DNA of 64,000 nucleotides from Pseudomonas putida (GTDB lineage: Bacteria; Pseudomonadota; Gammaproteobacteria; Pseudomonadales; Pseudomonadaceae), in contig NZ_BSKJ01000001.1 in assembly GCF_030159595.1 (NCBI RefSeq), positions 806,001-870,000 of the forward strand, given 5' to 3'. Shown piece after piece: positions 9,101-17,920 of this stretch. A model generated the notes under the pieces. It saw only the letters and a program-made list of their open reading frames with translations. It searched no databases and had not been told where the DNA came from. Position 1 is the stretch's first letter, and every line of letters begins with the position of its first letter. Position numbers and translations under genes: made by a program.

Positions 9101-12100
9101 CCAGAATACGGTCGGTACCTTGTTCTGACGGCACCAGTTCAGGATGTCCTGCAGTTCCTGGCTGTTGTGGCCAACTTTGCTGCCCCACAGTTCATCCTTG
9201 CCACGCCAGGCGGATTCGATGAACAGCAGCTCAGGACGGAAACCTTCCAGTTCTGCTTTCCAGTTGGCAGGTGTGAGTTGCATCAGGTCACATTCGTAGC
9301 GGTAGGAGCCGAAGGTGAACTCGTCCATTACACATGCCACTTTCAGGCGGCTTGCGGGTTGGTCGGCTTGGCGCAGCAGGATAGAGCGGCTCTGCTCGCT
9401 GGTCGGCAGGGCTTCAGGCAACTTCAGGTAGTTCTCATCCTGAATGGCTGGTGCTGGAGGCAGCAGCGCCTTCATCGGCTCGTTGGCGATGCGCTTCTGT
9501 TCATTCTGCTGGCGTTGCTGGTTGGCCTTGCGGTACAGGCGCAGCAGGCGTGCGGGCAGCTTGACCAGCCCGCCCAGCGAGCTGGCGCTGTTCTTGATCT
9601 GATAGCCCAACTGGTAGGTCATGCTGGTGCGCGTCTTGACCAGACGCTGCTCTGCCAGATGGCGCTGCGTATTGGCTCGCTCCAGGTTGGCATTGAGCTC
9701 GTCGATCTTGCGCTGCTGCGCGGCACTACGCTCAAGCAACTGATTGAGATTCGCCTTCAGTTGAGGGATCTGCTCAGTGCTGACAGCGCGGTACTTCATG
9801 TTAGCCGCACCCAGGCCTGCTTTCGAGGAGTTGAGCTCGTTCTCCAGTTGCATGCGCAGGCCTTGCCACTGCTCATTGGTGGCTGCCAGGCTCGCTTCTG
9901 TTGCCTCACGGCTGGCGGTTTCGAGCGTCAGCTGCTCGACCAGTGTGTCCTTGGCCTGATTCAGCGAGGCGATCATTTCTGCTTGTTCAGCCTGCGCTTC
10001 TTGCGCCTGCGCGTTGGCGTGGGTCAGTGCATGCACTTGCTCTTCAAGGCCATTGCGCAGTTCCACCAGTGTATTGATGGTGTTCGCCTGGGCAGCATGC
10101 TCACGCTCGCCGCGTGCTTGCGCTTCGCTCATTTCCAGCAACTGACTTTCCAGTTCAGTCTGGCGGTTTTGCAGAGCAGTTACTGTTTCCGCCTGGGCTG
10201 CATAAGCCTGTTTCATCGCTTGGCGCTGATCACCCAGATCGGCTTCCAGTTCAGCTTGACGTGCTTTCAACAGGGCAATGGTTTCGGCCTGTGCAGCGTC
10301 GGCCCGCTGGGTTTGGGCCTGCAATTCGTTCATATACTCCAACTCGCTTTCAAGTTCGGCTTCCAGTTCCGCTTGGCGCTTGCGTAGCGTGGCGATGCAT
10401 TCGTCTTTCTCGGCAATATCCTGGCTGCTCTCGGTTTGCAGGATGCTCAATGCCTGTTTCTGATTCTCTAGCGCGGTCTCCATCGCCGTTTGGAGTTCGC
10501 GCAAGCTTTCAATGGTATTGACGTAATCGGTGTTGGCTTGAAGCGTCTTGTCTCTTGACTCGACGGCGGTGCCTATCAGCGCATCCAGTTCGTCGACACG
10601 GGATTGCAGTGAAGAAATGGTTTCGAGACGGGATGCATCGACGAGCTCGGCGTGTTCGCGTAGTTCAAGCATTGCCTGTGCTTGGCCTTCCAGTTCAGCT
10701 TCCAAAGCTGTTTGGTGGGCGCGCAGGGTAGTGATTGTTTCTACATGGCCGGTATTCGTCTGTTCTGTTTGAGTCTGCAGTTCAGCCCGACGTTCTAATT
10801 CGGCTTGCAGCTCTACTTGTTGGGCCTGCAGGGCCGCAATAGTGCCTTCATACGCTGCATTCGCCTCATCTGCTTTGGCCTGGGCATTGGCTAAAGCCTG
10901 CTGCTGGTCTTCTAGTGCAGCCTGCAGCGCGGTCTGCTGAGCGTGCAGACCAGTGATGGTGTCTAAATGGTCTGCATTGGTCTGCTCAGCGTGCGACTGC
11001 AGTTCAACTGCAGCCTGCTGTTGGTTTTCCAGTGCAGCCTGTAGCGCGGTCTGCTGAGCGCGCAGTGCAGTGATGGTATCTACATGGCCTGCATTGGTCT
11101 GCTCAGCGTGCGACTGCAGTTCAACTGCAGCCTGCTGTTGGTTTTCCAGTGCAGCCTGCAGCGCGGTCTGCTGAGCGCGCAGTGCAGTGATGGTATCTAG
11201 ATGACCTGCGTTGGTCTGCTCAGCTTGCGACTGCAGTTCAACTGCAGCCTGCTGCTGATTTTCCAGTGCAGCTTGCAGCGCGGTCTGCTGAGCGCGCAAT
11301 GCAGTGATGGTATCTACATGACCTGCGTTGGTCTGCTCAGCTTGCGACTGCAGTTCGACAGCAGCTTGCCGCTGATTTTCCAGGGCAGCCTGCAGCGCGG
11401 CCTGCTGAGCACGCAGAGCAGTGATGGTGTCTACATGGCCTGCATTGGTCTGCTCAGCTTGCGACTGCAGTTCAACTGCAGCTTGCCGCTGATTATCCAG
11501 TTTGGCTTGCAAGGCAGCCTGCTGCGCTCGGAGCATCGTGATGGTTTCTACATGACCATCGTTGAGCTGCTGAGCCTGGACGAGCTGTTCAGATAGCACT
11601 TCAAGCTGGTTTTCCAGCTCGTTACGCTGCTCCTGCAGTCCTGACACGGTTTCGTTCAGTGCCGTGTTGTCCGCTTGCCCTTGGGCTTGAAGCTCAGTCA
11701 TTTGCAGAAGCTGGCTTTCCAGCGCCTCGTGCTGAGCCTGCAATGCTGCAATCTTTGCCGTCTCGTTGGCGGCCAGCTCTTCTGCAACCGCGCGTTGCTG
11801 GTCAGTAGCCAGCAATTGTTCCTCTAGAGAAAGCAGTGACTGCTGTAGCGTGTCCAGTTCCTGATCCCGTTGCCCCTGAGCTTCTTCAAGCACTGCGATC
11901 TGCTGCTGCAGCTGGGCATACTGCTCTGCTGTCGCGAGGCATTTTTCATTAGCCTCACCCAGTTGGGATTTAAGCGAGTCCAGCTCTGCATCCAGCTCTT
12001 GAATGCTACGGGCGCTGGCTTCGAGTGCTTCCCGGTTCGCTTTCTCGATAGAGACGATATGCGCGTCGCGATCTTGAAGCTGGCGAGTCAGGGACTCGGC

Positions 12101-13108
12101 CTTCTGGGCCTCAGGCTTCAGCAGGGAGAGCTGCTCAGTAGCCAGGCGATACTTTCTGTTGGCGTCGTCCAGGCGCTCCTTGATTTCCTCAAGTTCTTGC
12201 ACCCGCTTTGCCTTGGCGTCGAGAATCTCGCGGTTAGCCTGCTGTAACGTCGTAATGTCTGCGTCACGCGTTTGCAGTTGCTTGGCGAGCGCTTCGGCTT
12301 TCTGCGCTTCAGGCTTCAGTTGGGCAATCTGCTCGTTGGCGCTGCGGTACTTCTTGTTCGCATCTGCCAGCCGGGCGCCTATCGACCCCAGATTCTCCCG
12401 CAAGGTGCGCTCAATAGACTCAAACGCCTTTTCAAGCTCGCGTACTCGATCAACCGTGAGCGAGTCGATGGTCCCCGGCTTATGCGCTTCGTTCTTGACG
12501 GCCACAATGCCCAGCCACTTGCCAAGCATCTTCACTTCGATGATTTGCAAGTACTCGGCCAGCAGCCGGAACGGCTCCATCAGGTAGAACGTGTGCTTGT
12601 GGTCAATGAAGTCATTGACCCCGAACGGTACAGTGATCACCAGCCGGCCACCCTGCTTGAGCAGGTCGTAGGCTTTTTCGACGAACAGCTCCGGGCGTAC
12701 CAGGTGTTCGAGCACTTCGCTGATGACAACGGTGTCCGGTTCAACCTCGAGCGTATCCAGCGCGAGGAAGTCTGAATTGATATACGTGACGTTTTGCTGG
12801 ATGTGGGCAGGTTCCGTAGACAGGTAACCCTTGGCCTCTTCGATGGCCTGCGGGCTGGTGTCCACGCCGGTGACCTGGCAACCCTCACGTGCCAGCAGCA
12901 GGGGCACGATGCCCTGCGAGCAGCCGACATCCAGGATCCGGCGCCCTTTGACCTGGGCGCAGATCCAGTGGATGCGGGACTGCGTTTCCCGCATGAACTG
13001 ATCCCCCAGCTTGCCGTAATAGGCTTCCATCACGCGGTCATGAATATCGGCCAAAGGTGAAGGCAGCTCTGTGTTCACGGTAGGTTTCTCAAGCGTGGGG
13101 TTGTTCAT
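6182..13108 (-). CDS. Giant methyltransferase / coiled-coil / multi-glycosyltransferase protein
   Basis: This 2308-residue cytoplasmic protein has four parts. Residues about 40-200 are a class I SAM methyltransferase (DVGCSQG at 60-66, GVD at 81-83, SEVLEHL at 130-136). Residues about 225-1190 are a nearly unbroken, Gln/Glu/Ala/Leu-rich coiled coil, including six 39-residue repeats near 515-749. Residues about 1255-1580 look like a CgeB-type glycosyltransferase (FARRVFELLGC near 1490), followed by a GT2-like fragment and a beta-sandwich-like region. Residues about 1940-2308 are a GT4 module with IIHNPIDTDIF and SRDEAMSSGLIAVTNG. The start is 13 bases after wecC. A methyltransferase plus long coiled coil coupled to glycosyltransferases recalls the O9a WbdD/WbdA chain terminator, ruler and polymerase, here fused in one chain. 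That function is inference; the domain content is visible. Confidence 0.88.
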   Translation of the reverse strand: MNNPTLEKPTVNTELPSPLADIHDRVMEAYYGKLGDQFMRETQSRIHWICAQVKGRRILDVGCSQGIVPLLLAREGCQVTGVDTSPQAIEEAKGYLSTEPAHIQQNVTYINSDFLALDTLEVEPDTVVISEVLEHLVRPELFVEKAYDLLKQGGRLVITVPFGVNDFIDHKHTFYLMEPFRLLAEYLQIIEVKMLGKWLGIVAVKNEAHKPGTIDSLTVDRVRELEKAFESIERTLRENLGSIGARLADANKKYRSANEQIAQLKPEAQKAEALAKQLQTRDADITTLQQANREILDAKAKRVQELEEIKERLDDANRKYRLATEQLSLLKPEAQKAESLTRQLQDRDAHIVSIEKANREALEASARSIQELDAELDSLKSQLGEANEKCLATAEQYAQLQQQIAVLEEAQGQRDQELDTLQQSLLSLEEQLLATDQQRAVAEELAANETAKIAALQAQHEALESQLLQMTELQAQGQADNTALNETVSGLQEQRNELENQLEVLSEQLVQAQQLNDGHVETITMLRAQQAALQAKLDNQRQAAVELQSQAEQTNAGHVDTITALRAQQAALQAALENQRQAAVELQSQAEQTNAGHVDTITALRAQQTALQAALENQQQAAVELQSQAEQTNAGHLDTITALRAQQTALQAALENQQQAAVELQSHAEQTNAGHVDTITALRAQQTALQAALENQQQAAVELQSHAEQTNADHLDTITGLHAQQTALQAALEDQQQALANAQAKADEANAAYEGTIAALQAQQVELQAELERRAELQTQTEQTNTGHVETITTLRAHQTALEAELEGQAQAMLELREHAELVDASRLETISSLQSRVDELDALIGTAVESRDKTLQANTDYVNTIESLRELQTAMETALENQKQALSILQTESSQDIAEKDECIATLRKRQAELEAELESELEYMNELQAQTQRADAAQAETIALLKARQAELEADLGDQRQAMKQAYAAQAETVTALQNRQTELESQLLEMSEAQARGEREHAAQANTINTLVELRNGLEEQVHALTHANAQAQEAQAEQAEMIASLNQAKDTLVEQLTLETASREATEASLAATNEQWQGLRMQLENELNSSKAGLGAANMKYRAVSTEQIPQLKANLNQLLERSAAQQRKIDELNANLERANTQRHLAEQRLVKTRTSMTYQLGYQIKNSASSLGGLVKLPARLLRLYRKANQQRQQNEQKRIANEPMKALLPPAPAIQDENYLKLPEALPTSEQSRSILLRQADQPASRLKVACVMDEFTFGSYRYECDLMQLTPANWKAELEGFRPELLFIESAWRGKDELWGSKVGHNSQELQDILNWCRQNKVPTVFWNKEDPVHFETFLTTAKQFDHVFTTDIDCIHRYKGALGHDRVYLLPFACQPALHNPIELYERKDAFCFAGAYYARYPERTRDLGNFVCELPKFRPLEIFDRNFGKNDANYQFPEEYQPYIVGTLPFEKIDTAYKGYRYAINLNSIKQSQSMFARRVFELLGCNTITVSNFSRGVRLLFGDLVVTTDNGEEMLRRLQLLAEDPLNSDKLKLAALRKVMQEHTYTQRLEYVLSKVTGTVKAQRLPEIVVVAEAQDRQQFDMLRAHLNRQTYSQVRMVIITDAYQSSIVSDDPRILVLKPAQLKKTSLGELVGNTPWVAGFVPGDYYGPNYLLDLALATRYSQAQVVGKAAHFTCNGQNAQLQSNGLAYRPAQSLSARRSLVATEIVAGQPLRSWLKSLPSLQYTHEQGLAIDPFNYCENGAAQHAVISAKVDDLELNLGMTIDQLQARAQAIAPLEDSHDSPEITGRELAEMFGAKHSKFLNLSVDVDNWRVSSTLADGKHEYVYALKEVSLDQLNLEDRQLKLYLDCTPGLNLQLVVLFLDAEKQRISHVMQHANRNQTSEVPPEAAFVRFGLRAYAAGSSEIKALVLGHRDLQPSEMLGRSKHLVVTNHYPAYADLYRNGFVHSRVMAYQEQNLNVDIFRLRKNEAVSYHEFQNVDVVTGCQATLTKMLESGQYKSVLVHFLDPEMWEVLKRFTHMVKVVVWVHGAEVQPWWRREYNYSDESQLAVAKVESEKRMAFWRETLSNMPANLKLVFVSRYFAEEVMEDVGFRIPEESYEIIHNPIDTDIFDYKKKPENQRFKVLSIRPYASAKYANDLSVAAIKLLSKEPFFEKMEFRMIGDGALFEETLEPLKGFSNVKIERGFLKHNQIAALHKEYGMFLCPTRMDAQGVSRDEAMSSGLIAVTNGVTAIPEFVSNDCGVLAGADDAQGMADGIKRVVDSPELFNKMSAAAHHRVMSQTAKKNIIDKELALIAQ
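10864..11565. repeat. Six 117-bp tandem repeats inside the giant glycosyltransferase gene
   Basis: The anchor tctgctcag recurs at 10981, 11098, 11215, 11332 and 11449, exactly 117 bases apart; a diverged sixth unit precedes 10981. Each unit encodes 39 coiled-coil residues (containing ALRAQQTALQAALENQ or close variants). Thirty-nine residues equals four heptads plus one hendecad, so unit gain or loss keeps both reading frame and coil register. The central units are the most alike and the outer ones diverge, as expected for recent expansion or homogenisation. Confidence 0.95.
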
Positions 13109-13121
13109 GCGGTTGGGTCCA

Positions 13122-14385
13122 TCAGGCCTGGGTAACGCCAGCGGCGTCGATCACAAAGGCTGCTTCGCGTACGTTGAAGGTGCCGCGGAATTCGCGGTGC
13201 TTCACCAGCAGCACATGGATGTCGGCGCTGTCCTGGGCAAAGTCGAAGTCCACATGCTCGTGGCGCGCCAGGCGCTGCGGCAGGGCTTCGATGTTCGGCT
13301 CGACCAGTTGCAGGGTGGCTTCCAGCTCGTTGCCCAGGCGCTCGGCAATGCTCAGGGCCGGGCTTTCGCGCAGATCGTCGATGTCGGCCTTGAAGGCCAG
13401 GCCGTAGCAGGCGACTTTCACTTCCTGGGCCGACTTGCCCGGGTTCTTGATCAGGAAGTTGGCCAGGGCCATCTTGACCTTGTCGATCACCCACTCAGGT
13501 TTGCTGTCGTTGACCACACGGGCAGTGCGGATCAGGCGAGCCTGCTCTGGGGTCTGGCTGACGATGAACCATGGGTCTACCGCAATGCAGTGGCCGCCAA
13601 CACCTGGGCCTGGCTGCAGAATGTTTACGCGCGGGTGGTGGTTGGCCAGGCGAATCAGCTCCCACACGTCGATGTCCAGCTTGTCGCAGATGATCGACAG
13701 CTCGTTGGCGAAGGCAATGTTCACGTCACGGAAGCTGTTTTCGGTCAGCTTGCACATTTCGGCAGTGCGGGCGTTGGTGACGATGCACTCGCCTTCAACG
13801 AAGGTGCGGTACAGGCGTACAGCCGCTTCCGAGCACTTCTTGGTCATGCCGCCGATGATGCGGTCGTTTTCCACCAGTTCGCGCAGCACATGGCCTGGCA
13901 GTACGCGCTCAGGGCAGTGGGCAACGCGGATGTCGGAGGCTTCGCCGTGGGTTTGCGGGAAGCTCAGGTCCGGGCGGGCTTGTGCCAGCCAGAAGGCCAT
14001 CTGCTCGGTGGCGCCGACCGGAGAGGTGGACTCCAGGATGACCAGGTCGCCCTTTTTCAACACGGGCGCAATGGCCTTGCTGGCGGACTCGATGTAGCTC
14101 AGGTCCGGCTGGTGGTCATCCATGAACGGGGTCGGCACGGCGATCAGGAAGGCGTCGGCAGCTTCTGGCACGGTGGAGGCGCGCAGGTAGCCTTCGGTTA
14201 CGGCGGCGTGTACCACCATGTCCAGCTCAGGCTCGACGATGTGGATTTCACCGCGGTTGATGGTGTCGACCGCGTGCTGGTTCACATCGATACCGATCAC
14301 GTGCTTTTTGCGTGCTGCGAAAACGGCGGCGGTTGGCAGGCCGGATATAGCCCAGGCCTACGACGGAAATCTTGTTGAAGCTCAT
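13122..14385 (-). pseudogene. wecC: UDP-N-acetyl-D-mannosamine dehydrogenase, frameshifted near its start
   Basis: This enzyme oxidises UDP-ManNAc to UDP-ManNAcA for polysaccharide synthesis, using NAD. The native start is ATG 14385, in a 4-base ATGA overlap with the end of wecB, and reads [14 protein letters not shown]. One extra G:C pair at 14343-14344 then breaks the frame where GLPTAA should follow. The downstream frame is complete to the stop (HVIGIDVNQHAV, STSPVGATEQ, the catalytic-Cys motif GVGGHCIAVDP). A product starting at GTG 14300 would lack the Gly-rich NAD-binding loop and should be inactive. I cannot exclude a sequencing error from sequence alone. Confidence 0.88.
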
Positions 14386-15524
14386 GCTGCGTCCTTGGAG
14401 TTAGAGAATGCGGAAAGTGCGTCGAGGATTCGCGCGCACGCTTTTCCATCGCCGTAGGGGTTGTGGGCGACGCTCATCTCGCGGTAGGTCGCATCGTCGG
14501 TGAGCAGTTTTGCCAGGTTTTCGGTGATCGATTCCACGTCGGTGCCCACCAGCTTGACGGTGCCAGCGGCCACGGCTTCCGGGCGCTCGGTGGTGTCACG
14601 CATGACCAGCACTGGTTTGCCCAAGGCTGGGGCTTCTTCCTGGATGCCGCCGGAATCGGTGAGGATCAGGTACGAGCGGGTCATCAGGTAGACGAACGGC
14701 AGGTAGTCCAGCGGCTCGATCAGGTGGATGTTGTTGACGTCGGCCAGCAGGCGGTTCACCGGTTCGCGCACGTTCGGATTGAGGTGCACCGGGTAGACGA
14801 TATCCACGTCAGGGAATTGACGTGCGGTGTGTACCAGCGCCTGGCAGATGCGCTCGAAGCCGTCACCAAAGTTTTCGCGGCGGTGGCCAGTGACCAGCAC
14901 CATGCGGCGTTCAGGGTTCAGGAAGCCGAACTGGGCTTCGAAATGGTTTTTCAGGGCTGGGCTTTCCAGCTTGCGGACGACTTCCAGCAGCGCATCGATC
15001 ACCGTGTTGCCGGTGGTGTAGATGGTCGCGGCGTCAGTGCCTTCACGCAGCAGGTTGTCCTGCGAGGTGGAGGTTGGCGCGAAGTGCAGGGCGGCCAGGG
15101 CGCCGGTCAGGCGGCGGTTGCCTTCTTCCGGCCACGGCGAATACAGGTTGCCGGTACGCAGGCCTGCTTCCACATGGGCGATCGGAATCTGCTGGTAGTA
15201 GGCGGCCAGGCTGGTGGCCAGGGTTGTTGCGGTGTCGCCGTGCACCAGCACCACGTCGGGCTTGAACTCGGCCAGCACAGGTTTCAGGCCCTGCAGGATG
15301 GCAGTGGTCACGTCGGTCAGGTCCTGGCCTGGCTTCATGATGTTCAAGTCGTAGTCGGGCGTGATCTCGAACAGTTCCAGTACCTGGTCAAGCATCTGGC
15401 GGTGCTGGCCGGTTACGCAGACGCGCGACTCGAAACGGTCGTCCTGGGCAAGGTTGAGGGCCAGTGGTGCCATTTTGATGGCTTCTGGGCGGGTGCCAAA
15501 TACGATGAGGGTCTTGAGGGACAC
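14382..15524 (-). CDS. wecB: UDP-N-acetylglucosamine 2-epimerase
   Basis: This 380-residue cytoplasmic enzyme interconverts UDP-GlcNAc and UDP-ManNAc and supplies the substrate of WecC. The start [14 protein letters not shown], the block [10 protein letters not shown] and the C-terminal [12 protein letters not shown] are signatures of the non-hydrolysing epimerase family. Start is GTG 15524 with a weak Shine-Dalgarno. It is the first gene of the minus-strand polysaccharide operon, and its stop overlaps the native wecC ATG by four bases. The gene is intact and GC-rich like the core genome. Identity as WecB or the P. aeruginosa-type WbpI cannot be separated here; the reaction is the same. Confidence 0.92.
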   Translation of the reverse strand: MSLKTLIVFGTRPEAIKMAPLALNLAQDDRFESRVCVTGQHRQMLDQVLELFEITPDYDLNIMKPGQDLTDVTTAILQGLKPVLAEFKPDVVLVHGDTATTLATSLAAYYQQIPIAHVEAGLRTGNLYSPWPEEGNRRLTGALAALHFAPTSTSQDNLLREGTDAATIYTTGNTVIDALLEVVRKLESPALKNHFEAQFGFLNPERRMVLVTGHRRENFGDGFERICQALVHTARQFPDVDIVYPVHLNPNVREPVNRLLADVNNIHLIEPLDYLPFVYLMTRSYLILTDSGGIQEEAPALGKPVLVMRDTTERPEAVAAGTVKLVGTDVESITENLAKLLTDDATYREMSVAHNPYGDGKACARILDALSAFSNSKDAA

Positions 15525-16211
15525 GGCGACGGTCTTCTGTATGTGAGTAAAGGCGGTTGAGACAGGGACTACGGGTGAGGATCTCGGTTGTTGCTCAAGT
15601 CGGCCGGGGGTTGGCCTGACTGGCGCAGCACGACCGAAATCGGGCAGGGCCAGTGGGGGGAGGTGAAAAAAAATTCATTCTGCTCGGATCCTTCAAGCGA
15701 AGCGGCTGTCCTATGGCCGCGAATTTATCATTTTGTCATCAGTATGGCATCCCGTCTGGCACGTTTTTTTCCCCTGTTCTAGCGAATTTGACCTTAAACA
15801 TCGAATGATTGGATCCTATCGCAGTTATATATATCGGATAAAACGATTGTTTGATGCTATACAGACATCATGCCAACGAAGTCAATATCACTATCGTATG
15901 CGACGAACGGGCGGGGGCCTTGTCCAGCAAGGCTTGTAGGAAAAACAACAGCGTTTGGTCTGAATGAAAGCCAGGTTAAACGGGAATTTACCTAGCGGCG
16001 ATTTGCTATCGCTTTTTTTTCATGAAGTTAACTCGAAATATGGCTGAACGCCATCATTTTTGGGTGGTCGAAGTTGGTTTTTTTAATGTTTGATTCGGTA
16101 ACGATTAACCAGGCCAAGTACCTGTTTGCAAAATGGCAGAACCGCTAGGGTTGATTGCGCAGCCGAAGGAAAACGGCTGCTGGAAATGACCAACCCAAGG
16201 AGTGTTCACTC
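15525..16211. other. AT-rich divergent intergenic region upstream of wecB and the ComEA-like gene
   Basis: This 687-base non-coding stretch has many A/T runs, most marked from about 15,680 to 16,110. It must hold the promoter of the wecB-led operon. I found no convincing JUMPstart or ops element, no clear sigma-70 hexamer pair and no RNA gene. Short open frames inside it lack coding character. Confidence 0.5.
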
Positions 16212-16547
16212 ATGCGTAACAACGTTCTGTCGTACCTGCTGCTGCCGCTGTTCGCCAGCCTGTCGTTCTCCCTTAGCGCGGCCCCAGCCAGCGCCACGAC
16301 GTCGCCCGAGCCGGTGCCGGTCGTGGCGCAAGTGAAGGCCCAGGAGGCGACACGGCTGGACCTGAACAAGGCCGATGCGCTGACCTTGCAGAAGGAGCTG
16401 AGCGGCATCGGGAAGGCCAAGGCCGAGGCCATCGTGGCCTACCGCGAGGCCAATGGGCCGTTCGCTTCGGTGGATGAGCTGCTGGAGATAAAGGGGATCG
16501 GGAACGCGTTGCTGGAGCGCAACCGGGATAAGGTGATGGTGGAGTAA
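16212..16547 (+). CDS. ComEA-like helix-hairpin-helix DNA-binding protein
   Basis: The protein has 111 residues: a cleavable signal peptide (MRNNVLSYLLLPLFASLSF, cleaved near SAA-PAS), a Pro/Val-rich linker and one ComEA-type (HhH)2 domain from about residue 48 (LDLNKADALTLQKELSGIGK, then IKGIGNALLERN). Such domains bind double-stranded DNA in the periplasm; in competent bacteria ComEA helps pull in DNA. ATG 16212 is chosen because AAGGAG stands 9 bases upstream and the signal peptide begins there. A ComEA-like gene also flanks the O-antigen locus of other pseudomonads as I recall it, so it marks the right border of that locus. A role in transformation is unproven. Confidence 0.88.
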   Translation: MRNNVLSYLLLPLFASLSFSLSAAPASATTSPEPVPVVAQVKAQEATRLDLNKADALTLQKELSGIGKAKAEAIVAYREANGPFASVDELLEIKGIGNALLERNRDKVMVE

Positions 16548-16770
16548 GCGGGGTAGCAAGGGCTGCTTTGCAGCCCATCGCGGTACAGGGCCGCTCCTGC
16601 AGGGACCGCGTTCATTGTTGAATGGGTGGTTTATGTGGGGGCGGCTTTATGTTTTGACGGGGTAAGGCTTACGGTCATAAAAATTCAATAAAACAATGGC
16701 TTAGCCATTATTTTTGCGGGCGTCAAAAAGTTGCCCGTAATCTTGGGTTTTAAACCCGTTGCTTGGACAT

Positions 16771-16938
16771 TTAGCGGTCCTGCGCATCCTTGGCATCCGC
16801 TTCGGCATTGCGCTCATGCACCTTGCGCAGTTGCTCTTCGGTCAGTGGCAGTTTTTTTGCTGTGTCGCGCAGCATCATTAGCCCGCCGACGATGGAGCCA
16901 AGGGCTATGATGAGGATCAGCCAGGCATACCAGGGCAT
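16771..16938 (-). CDS. DUF2897 family small membrane protein
   Basis: This 55-residue protein starts MPWYAWLILIIALGSIVGG, one transmembrane helix, followed by a charged tail (LPLTEEQLRKVHERNAEAD). It matches the DUF2897 family of pseudomonads, of unknown function. ATG 16938 is preferred over ATG 16944 because AAGGAG lies seven bases before the former and almost touches the latter. It is divergent from pyrF and convergent with the ComEA-like gene. Confidence 0.8.
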   Translation of the reverse strand: MPWYAWLILIIALGSIVGGLMMLRDTAKKLPLTEEQLRKVHERNAEADAKDAQDR

Positions 16939-17120
16939 TGTCATTCTCCTTAAGCGGGTGGGGAGCAGTGTTTGTACGAAATTTGAGCCGTAGCCCGTTC
17001 CGTTGGTTCAATTATAGGAGTCAGCCGCTGTCGGGCCAATTCAGTGACCCGCGGGCCCCAAAGCCTGCGTGACTTCGTTTACAATGCGCGCCGTTTTCGA
17101 CTTGCCAAGAGACCCTGCTC

Positions 17121-17822
17121 ATGTCCGCCTGCCAGACGCCCCTGATCGTCGCCCTGGATTTCCCTACCCGTGAGGCCGCCCTGAAGCTGGCTGACCAGCT
17201 TGACCCTGCGCTGTGCCGGGTAAAGGTTGGCAAGGAGCTGTTCACCAGCAGCGCCTCGGGCATTGTCGAAACCCTGTGCGACAAGGGCTTTGAAGTGTTC
17301 CTGGACCTCAAGTTCCACGACATTCCCAACACCACGGCCATGGCGGTTAAAGCGGCTGCCGAGATGGGCGTGTGGATGGTCAACGTGCATTGCTCTGGTG
17401 GCCTGCGCATGATGGCCGCCTGCCGTGAAGAACTGACCAAGCGCAGCGGCCCGCAGCCGTTGCTGATTGGCGTGACCGTGCTGACCAGCATGGAGCGTGA
17501 AGACCTGGCCGGTATCGGCCTGGATATCGACCCGCAAGAGCAGGTGCTGCGCCTGGCGGCATTGGCGCAGAAGGCGGGCATGGACGGTTTGGTGTGTTCG
17601 GCGCTGGAAGCCCCGGCGCTGAAGGCCGCGCACCCGTCGTTGCAACTGGTAACCCCGGGTATTCGCCCGGCGGGCAGTGCGCAGGATGACCAGCGCCGTA
17701 TCCTCACCCCGCGCCAGGCACTGGATGCGGGTTCGGATTACCTGGTGATCGGCCGGCCGATCAGCCAGGCGGCAGACCCGGCACAAGCGCTGGCGGCGGT
17801 GGTGGCGGAGATTCGTGGGTAA
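17121..17822 (+). CDS. pyrF: Orotidine 5'-phosphate decarboxylase
   Basis: This 233-residue TIM-barrel enzyme performs the last step of UMP synthesis, OMP to UMP plus CO2. The catalytic Lys/Asp motif is visible as [12 protein letters not shown] near residues 59-70. The N-terminal [13 protein letters not shown] and the C-terminal phosphate-binding VTPGIRP and YLVIGRPIS complete the family pattern. Length is typical of the bacterial enzyme. It stands alone on the plus strand with a strong terminator just downstream. Confidence 0.96.
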   Translation: MSACQTPLIVALDFPTREAALKLADQLDPALCRVKVGKELFTSSASGIVETLCDKGFEVFLDLKFHDIPNTTAMAVKAAAEMGVWMVNVHCSGGLRMMAACREELTKRSGPQPLLIGVTVLTSMEREDLAGIGLDIDPQEQVLRLAALAQKAGMDGLVCSALEAPALKAAHPSLQLVTPGIRPAGSAQDDQRRILTPRQALDAGSDYLVIGRPISQAADPAQALAAVVAEIRG

Positions 17823-17838
17823 ATAGCCTGCGTTAATG

Positions 17839-17870
17839 AAAAGGGCCAGCACGAGCGTGCTGGCCTTTTT
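17839..17870. terminator. Intrinsic terminator after pyrF, possibly bidirectional
   Basis: A 10-bp perfect stem (ggccagcacg / cgtgctggcc, 17844-17865) is followed by five T and preceded by four A, 20 bases after the pyrF stop. It can also serve the minus strand, although the gene to its right ends only further downstream at 17921. Confidence 0.9.
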
Positions 17871-17920
17871 CATGGGTACCGTCTCACTCTCCCACATGGG
17901 GCCAGCAGGCTTGCCAAGGG

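Noticed and set aside
8444..10387. Long open frame on the plus strand (647 codons) opposite the giant glycosyltransferase gene
   Set aside because: It is antisense to the coiled-coil and CgeB-like parts of a protein with clear domains; high GC and biased third positions keep the opposite strand open. No recognisable motif or start signal.
15525..16211. Search for a JUMPstart/ops element and promoter in front of the wecB operon
   Set aside because: No match to the ops core GGCGGTAG on the relevant strand and no convincing hexamer pair, so none is claimed.
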